Shown: in pieces, positions 5,493 through 9,940 of the stretch
How positions within the stretch are numbered: position 1 is the stretch's first letter
Layout: each line of letters opens with the position of its first letter
NCBI GenBank assembly: GCA_016200765.1
Contig: JACQEC010000010.1
Span: 1 to 9,940 of the forward strand
Direction: 5' to 3'
DNA length: 9,940 nucleotides
DNA from: Chloroflexota bacterium
GTDB taxonomy: Bacteria > Chloroflexota > Anaerolineae > JACRMK01
Notes under the pieces: generated by a model
Database searches by the model: none
What the model saw: the letters and a program-made list of their open reading frames with translations, nothing else
What the model was told of the DNA's origin: nothing
Made by a program: the position numbers and the translations under genes

Positions 5493-7303
5493 TCAACGCC
5501 GGTTTCAAAGACACGGAAGACCTCGACGGTCTCTTCTCCGGCTACAACGCCGAGACCAAGGCGTACAGCACCGCGACGTGGGGCTACCAGCGCGGCGATG
5601 CGCCGAAGCCGGACGGCAAGACGGACACCTTCACCGACGCCTTGCGGCAGGTCGTGCCGGGCCGCCCGAAGGAAGATAAGTCGCTGAAAGACCCACAGAC
5701 GGTCTTCCAGATTCTGAAGCGGCACTACTCGCGCTACACACCAGAGATGGTAGAGCGCGTGTGCGGCTGTCCGAAGGAAACGTTCCTCAAGGTGGCGCAG
5801 ACGCTGGCCGATAATTCCAACGAAGAGCGCACCTCGGCCTTCGTGTATGCGGTCGGCTGGACACAGCACACGGTGGGCGTGCAGATTATCCGCGCCGCGG
5901 CGATGCTGCAACTGTTGCTCGGCAATGTGGGAAGGCCGGGCGGCGGCATTCTGGCCCTGCGCGGGCACGCCACGATTCAGGGCAGCACCGACATTGCCAC
6001 GCTCTACCACTCACTGCCGGGCTACCTGAACATGCCCGATGGGCGCAAGAAACACGACACGCTGAAAGATTTCATCCTCACCGAAGCCGGCGGGGTCAAC
6101 ACCTCGTATTGGTCGAACTATCCCAAGTTTGCCGTCAGTTATTTCAAGGCGCAGTTCGGCGATGCCGCCACGAAAGACAACGACTACGGCTACGCGTACC
6201 ACCCGAAGATAACGGGCGACCACTCGCACATGCCGATGTTCGTCGAGATGAACAAGGGCACCATCAAGGGCTTCCTGGTTATGGGCCAGAATCCGGGGGT
6301 GGGCGGGCAGAACGCGCGCTTCCAGCGCAAGGCGCTGGCCCGATTGGATTGGATGGTGGTGCGCGACTCGTTTATGACCGAGACGGCTGAATTCTGGAAG
6401 TCGTCGCCTGAAGTCAAAAACGGCGAATTGAAGCAAGCCGATATCAAGACGGAAATCTTCTTCCTGCCATCGGCGGCGCTGGCCGAGATGGAAGGTTCAT
6501 TCACCAACACCCAGCGGTTGATCCAGTGGCACGAGAAGGCGGCTGACCCGCCCGACGACGCGCGCTCGGATTCATGGTTTACCTACAACCTCGGCAAGCG
6601 ATTGCGGGCCCTGTATAAGGACAGCGCGAATGACCGCGACTGGGCGATCAAGAATCTGCTGTTTAACTATGACCCGTCCCCCGACGAGGTCAAGAATTGG
6701 CGCATCAAAGATGAACCCTCGGCGGTGAAACTCCTCAAAGAGATCAACGGCTATGAGTGGCCGACAAAGAAGCAGTTGACCACCTTTGCCAATCTCAAAG
6801 AGGATGGCACGACGGCCTGCGCGGCGTGGATTTACACCGGCGTCTTCCCCGACGACACCAAGAACGTCGCGGCCGCGCGCAAGGGCGATGATTGGGTCAG
6901 CCCGGGTTGGGGCTTTGCGTGGCCGGCGAATCGCCACCTGATGTATAACCGGGCGTCGGCGCGGCCCGATGGGCGGCCATGGTCGGAACGCAAGAAGTAC
7001 GTCTATTGGGACCCGGACGCTGATTCGGGCGCCAAAGATGCCAGCGGCAATACCATTCTGGGCAAATGGGTCAGCCCGGCGGGCGAGGTGCCGGACTTTG
7101 TGGTGACCAAGGCGCCGTTTACGCACGGCAAAGACGGAGCGCTGGGATTGGACTGGCAGGCCGGAACCGACCCGTTCATCATGCGCGCCGACGGGAAGGG
7201 CTGGTTGTTCGCGCCAGCGGGCCTGGTGGACGGACCGATCCCGACGAGCCCTACGAGTCGCCCGTCAATAATATCGTCTATAAGCAACAGAGCAATCCGG
7301 TGA
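5474..7303 (+). pseudogene. fdnG: Formate dehydrogenase alpha subunit, central part (different frame)
   Basis: This is the molybdopterin-binding body of the same subunit, in the second frame. Family sequence begins TNAATLINAGFKDTEDLDG at 5474 and runs through LFSGYN, HYSRYTPEMVE, GWTQHTVG (5855-5878), LLGNVGRPGGGILALRGHA, IQGSTD, SLPGYL, YWSNYPKF, GQNPGVGG, TETAEFW, GSFTNTQRLIQWHEKA, the DGTTACAAWIYTGV block and GWGFAWPANRHLMYNRASA to FIMRADGKGWLFAPAGLVDG. After about base 7245 the residues in this frame are no longer family-like and it stops at 7303. The open frame nominally extends upstream to 5204, but bases before 5474 belong to the N-terminal part in its own frame. The missing segment between the two includes the conserved cofactor-binding region equivalent to PIRSGTD in E. 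coli FdnG, so a product joined here would not be functional. Confidence 0.85.
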
Positions 7304-7761
7304 CGAAAATCTGGGCGGTGAACGGCAATGAATATCACAAGGTGGCCGACCCGGACTATCCCATCGTCATTTCTACCTACCGGCTCACGGAGCATCACCT
7401 GTCCGGCACGATGAGCCGCTGGCTGCCGTGGCTGGCCGAGCTGATGCCGGAACTATTCTGCGAGATCAGCCCGGAGTTGGCGGCGGAGAAAGGTATCAAG
7501 AACGCCGACTACGTCATCATCAGCACCAAGCGCGGCGAGATTGAAGCGCGGGCGCTCGTGACCAAGCGCATGAGGCCGTTCAAGATTGACGGCAAGACCG
7601 TGCACGAAATCGGCCTGCCGTGGCACTGGGGTTGGCAGGGAATCGCCAAGGGTGACGTGGTCAACAACTTGAGCGCGCTGGTGGGTGACCCGAACGTCAG
7701 CATCCACGAGGCCAAGGTCTTCACGGGCAACATCAAGGCCGGCCGCAAGGGAGGTGTGTAA
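7246..7761 (+). pseudogene. fdnG: Formate dehydrogenase alpha subunit, C-terminal part (third frame)
   Basis: This is the C-terminal domain of the subunit, the molydopterin dinucleotide-binding beta-barrel. It starts EPYESPVNNIVYKQQSNP, then TYRLTEHH (7375-7398), MSRWLPWLAELMPELFCEI, the conserved ARALVTKRMRPFKIDGKTVH, GLPWHWGWQG (about 7612-7641) and GDPNVSIHEAKVF, and ends with TAA at 7759-7761. Relatives read ...DGP-(I/L)-PTHYEP-(Y/V)-ESP across this junction. Here the bases for H-Y and one extra base are absent (seven bases in all), which shifts the frame from the central part. The stop codon overlaps the beta-subunit ATG by one base (TAATG), so the genes are translationally coupled in the normal operon order. 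The open frame upstream of 7246 is not family-like. Confidence 0.87.
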
Positions 7762-8567
7762 TGGGCGCGAAAGGCATGTTCGTTGACACCTCCATCTGCA
7801 CAGGCTGTAAAGCGTGTCAGGTGGCGTGCAAGGAGTGGAACGGGCTGGATGGCGCGAAGCCGCATTTCACCGGCGACTCTTACGACAACACGGCCACCCT
7901 GTCGGCGCTCAACTGGCGGCACGTGCGCTTCATCGAGCAGTTCAGCGATGACCGCAGTCAGGGCCGCTGGCTGTTTATGAGCGATTCGTGCAAGCATTGC
8001 AGTCAGGCCGGCTGCATGGAGGCGTGTCCGGTCAACGCGATCATCCGGCGCGAGGACACGGGCAATGTGTTCATCAAGCAGGAGACTTGCATCGGGTGCC
8101 GCTACTGCGTGGCGGCGTGCCCGTTTGGCGTCATCAGCTACAGCGAGATCACGAAGACGGTTCACAAGTGTACGCTCTGCGATGACCGCATCCATGCCGG
8201 CCTTGAAACCGCGTGCGCCAAGGCGTGCCCGACGGACTCGATCACGTTTGGCGACGTGGACGAATTGAGAGTCGCGGCGAATAAGCGGCTGGCGACTCTG
8301 AAGGGGCTGGGGCAGAATCAGGCCAACCTGTACGGCGCTGACCCGAACGGCGACCTGAACGGCTTGAACGTGTTCTACCTGCTGATGGACAAGCCTTCGG
8401 TCTATGGACAGCCGGACAAGCCGGAACTGCCGCAGAAGCGACTGCCAACCTCAACGGGCTTCACCGTGCTCGCCGCGGCGGTGACGGGTCTGGCCGCGCT
8501 GGTCAACTTCCGCAGTCGTGGCGCCCCTCGGCAGGCTCAGGGCGCCGCAAAGGAGATGGCAAAGTGA
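7761..8567 (+). CDS. Formate dehydrogenase iron-sulfur (beta) subunit
   Basis: The 268-residue electron-transfer subunit carries four [4Fe-4S] clusters between the catalytic and membrane subunits. Seen: four ferredoxin-type Cys groups at residues 13/16/19/23 (CTGCKACQVAC), 77/80/85/89 (CKHCSQAGCMEAC), 110/113/116/120 (CIGCRYCVAAC) and 137/140/152/156 (CTLC...CAKAC). A single C-terminal hydrophobic helix at about 233-250, as in FdnH/FdoH-type beta subunits, should anchor it in the membrane. It has no signal peptide of its own; export with the alpha subunit by the Tat system is the family rule. Start ATG 7761 overlaps the alpha stop by one base and has GGGAGG seven bases upstream. The stop overlaps the start of the NrfD gene by four bases. 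The frame is intact. Confidence 0.93.
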   Translation: MGAKGMFVDTSICTGCKACQVACKEWNGLDGAKPHFTGDSYDNTATLSALNWRHVRFIEQFSDDRSQGRWLFMSDSCKHCSQAGCMEACPVNAIIRREDTGNVFIKQETCIGCRYCVAACPFGVISYSEITKTVHKCTLCDDRIHAGLETACAKACPTDSITFGDVDELRVAANKRLATLKGLGQNQANLYGADPNGDLNGLNVFYLLMDKPSVYGQPDKPELPQKRLPTSTGFTVLAAAVTGLAALVNFRSRGAPRQAQGAAKEMAK

Positions 8568-9454
8568 AACCCGAATTCGATTGGGGAACGCTGGTCATCT
8601 GGTACTTCTTCCTGGGCGGCGTGGCTGGCGGGGCCTACCTCACGGCAACACTGGCCGAGTTGTTTGGCGAGCCGGGGGATCGGGAGATGGCGAAGGTCGG
8701 CTACACTATTGCCTTCCCGCTGGTGCTGGTTTGCGCAGTGCTGTTGATCGCGGACCTCGGCCATCCGGAGCGATTCTGGGAGTTGTTGTTCACGACCGCG
8801 CCGGTCGGGCTGATGTTCAAGGCGCAATCGCCGATCCAGATTGGCGGCTACGCGCTGTTGGGCTTCGGCCTGTTCAGCTTCCTGTCCCTGTTGGATGTGT
8901 GGGTGGAGGAAGGGCGGCTGAAGTTTGCGCCCTTGCGCGGGTTCTACAATGCGGTGCCGCGCAAGTTATACGCAGGGCTGGGCGCGCTGTTCGGCTTCTT
9001 CCTCGCCGGCTACACCGGCGTGCTGTTGAATACGACGGCGCAGGCGGCGTGGGCCGAAAGCCCGTTCATCGGCGCGCTGTTTGTGGCCTCGGCGGCCTCG
9101 ACGGGCGCGGCGGCGATTGCGCTGGTGATGGCGCTGCGGCGGCGGCCGGAGGCGGACACCGCCGCCACGCGCCTGACCCGCATGGATAATGCGGCGATTG
9201 TGATTGAAGTGGTGATTGTGCTGTTAGTGCTGGCCACGGGCACGACGTTGGCGAGCGGCCTGTTGAGCGGCGCCTTTGCGCTGTGGTTCTGGGCGTTTGT
9301 GGCTACTGGTATCATCGTGCCGCTGGTCTTGCAGATGCGCGCCAGCCTCGGTGGCGCGCACCTGCCGGCGAACCTGATTGTGCTGGCGTCGGCGCTGGTG
9401 CTCATCGGCGGCTTGATCATACGCTACGCGATCGTCATGGTGGCGCAAACCTAA
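8564..9454 (+). CDS. nrfD: NrfD-type polytopic membrane subunit (quinone-interacting)
   Basis: The 296-residue integral membrane protein of the NrfD/PsrC family exchanges electrons with menaquinone in many complexes that have a four-cluster ferredoxin partner. Seen: about eight hydrophobic helices at residues 10-30, 46-66, 91-111, 137-157, 166-190, 208-229, 236-257 and 269-291. The N-terminal GGVAGGAYLT, the LGHPERFW motif (65-72) and the SPIQIGGYAL segment (89-98) are typical of the family. No haem-binding histidine pattern of FdnI cytochrome b is seen. Start GTG 8564 is chosen because it overlaps the beta stop (GTGA), is preceded by GGAG, and leads straight into the first helix. It replaces the usual cytochrome b gamma subunit of formate dehydrogenase-N. 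Stop TAA 9452-9454. Confidence 0.92.
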   Translation: MKPEFDWGTLVIWYFFLGGVAGGAYLTATLAELFGEPGDREMAKVGYTIAFPLVLVCAVLLIADLGHPERFWELLFTTAPVGLMFKAQSPIQIGGYALLGFGLFSFLSLLDVWVEEGRLKFAPLRGFYNAVPRKLYAGLGALFGFFLAGYTGVLLNTTAQAAWAESPFIGALFVASAASTGAAAIALVMALRRRPEADTAATRLTRMDNAAIVIEVVIVLLVLATGTTLASGLLSGAFALWFWAFVATGIIVPLVLQMRASLGGAHLPANLIVLASALVLIGGLIIRYAIVMVAQT

Positions 9455-9522
9455 TGTTCATGTCTATACGACAGAAACGCTCGGTACGACAAGGCTATTT
9501 CACGTCTCGCACATGAACATTA
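9452..9522. repeat. 12-bp perfect inverted repeat flanking 47 bases
   Basis: TAATGTTCATGT (9452-9463, beginning with the nrfD stop codon) is the exact reverse complement of ACATGAACATTA (9511-9522). The 47-base interval contains a direct repeat TACGAC (9466-9471 and 9485-9490). No open gene and no clean U-tract follows, so it is a poor intrinsic terminator. It could be an operator pair, a transcript-end hairpin or the ends of a small element. The rest of the gap to 9577 holds an AT-rich stretch (TTATTTATTGAAAA, 9520-9533) that may be part of a promoter for the next gene, but I cannot place a convincing -10. Confidence 0.6.
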
Positions 9523-9576
9523 TTTATTGAAAACTCAATAGAACCTAGCGTAGTCGAAACCAGGCAAGGAGGAGTC

Positions 9577-9940
9577 ATGTTACAGCGCCTGCGAGATTTT
9601 GGCCAAGGGCCGATACTGGCTGTCGTGGCCGTTATCATTCTCGCGACAGTAACATTCAGTGTTTTCAAAGCTTCAAGGCCACTTCAGACCAACTCTGAAG
9701 AAGCTTCAGCACAGGCCCAGAGCGCAACGACGCCTACGGCCGTCCCAACCAAGCCACCTGTACCCACTCGCACTCCATTGCCGACGATCCCGCCGGACCC
9801 AACCTCCACACCTAGATCTCTGGTCAGCCCCACGCCCTTGCCGACTGCCTTACCCCCAATTGTAACGAGTTGGGTGCCATACCAAAGCAGTTCTGGCCTT
9901 TCCCTTTCTTATCCTGCCGGCTGGGATATTCTAGAATCGA
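9577..9940 (+). CDS. Membrane-anchored protein with Pro/Thr-rich linker (partial, 3' end outside window)
   Basis: An open frame from ATG 9577, preceded by AAGGAGGAG, runs 121 codons to the window edge. It starts MLQRLRDFGQGP, then one hydrophobic helix at about residues 12-30 (PILAVVAVIILATVTFSVF) with a basic N-terminal side, so the protein is a signal anchor or secreted with an uncleaved helix. Residues about 40-100 form a low-complexity Pro/Thr/Ala/Ser linker with TPTAVPT, PTRTPLPTIPPDPTSTP and PTPLPTALPP. A folded domain begins VPYQSSSGLSLSYPAGWDI, similar in style to the 'ysfsYPagW' opening of extracytoplasmic PsbP-like or uncharacterised domains. Base composition is less GC-rich than the fdh genes. 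Function is unknown. P/T linkers of this kind are common in surface proteins of Chloroflexota. It is unlikely to be part of the fdh operon, given the 122-base gap and inverted repeat. Confidence 0.8.
   Translation, partial: MLQRLRDFGQGPILAVVAVIILATVTFSVFKASRPLQTNSEEASAQAQSATTPTAVPTKPPVPTRTPLPTIPPDPTSTPRSLVSPTPLPTALPPIVTSWVPYQSSSGLSLSYPAGWDILES

Noticed and set aside
5396..6010. Long minus-strand open frames opposite the alpha gene and elsewhere (for example 7509-8195, 1998-2540)
   Set aside because: They are antisense to clearly conserved genes, lack ribosome sites and recognisable motifs, and are Arg/His-rich as expected for GC-rich shadow frames.
8518..9189. 223-codon plus-strand open frame inside nrfD
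   Set aside because: Gly/Arg-rich shadow of nrfD in another frame with no family features.
9659..9865. 68-codon open frame near the right edge
   Set aside because: It is a shadow of the P/T-linker protein that begins at 9577, which has the better ribosome site, a transmembrane helix and a frame open to the window end.

Overview
The window looks like chromosome from a GC-rich bacterium, most probably Chloroflexota (Anaerolineae-like). That is an inference from the GC-rich coding style, the Pro/Thr-rich 'TPT/PTP' linker in the last, membrane-anchored protein, and a formate dehydrogenase whose membrane subunit is of NrfD type. No 16S or other phylogenetic marker except LepA is present, so the phylum is not proven.

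Layout. (1) Bases 1-2477 hold a small carbohydrate-type cluster: the first codons of a leftward gene (1-102), then rightward a Gfo/Idh/MocA-type oxidoreductase broken by an internal deletion (162-1078), a BtpA-family barrel protein (1169-2026) and an overlapping RmlC-like cupin epimerase (2019-2477). Two related AT-rich palindromic repeats begin exactly at the stop codons of the oxidoreductase and the epimerase. (2) lepA (elongation factor 4) is intact at 2592-4394. (3) The lepA-fdh gap holds a strong sigma70-type promoter, about 145 nt of foldable non-coding sequence and a textbook intrinsic terminator: a small RNA gene (possibly 6S-like) or an attenuating leader. (4) Bases 4671-9454 are a three-gene formate dehydrogenase operon: a Tat-exported selenocysteine/molybdenum catalytic subunit with an in-frame UGA and a bacterial SECIS-type hairpin, a four-cluster ferredoxin subunit with a C-terminal membrane anchor, and an NrfD-type quinone-reactive membrane subunit. 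Together they would oxidise formate outside the membrane and pass electrons through Fe-S clusters to menaquinone. (5) A 12-bp inverted repeat follows the operon, and a membrane-anchored P/T-linker protein starts at 9577 and runs off the end.

The oddest feature is a set of three frame-breaking deletions, one in the oxidoreductase and two in the formate dehydrogenase catalytic gene. In each, family-conserved residues are missing, the junction has a few bases of plausible microhomology, and the lost length is 1 modulo 3. Flanking genes are intact. Either the assembly has collapsed or mis-joined reads, or these genes are recent pseudogenes. Raw reads would decide. Apart from the broken copies, the gene content is recognisable; I see no CRISPR array, IS element, phage gene or obviously new defence system.
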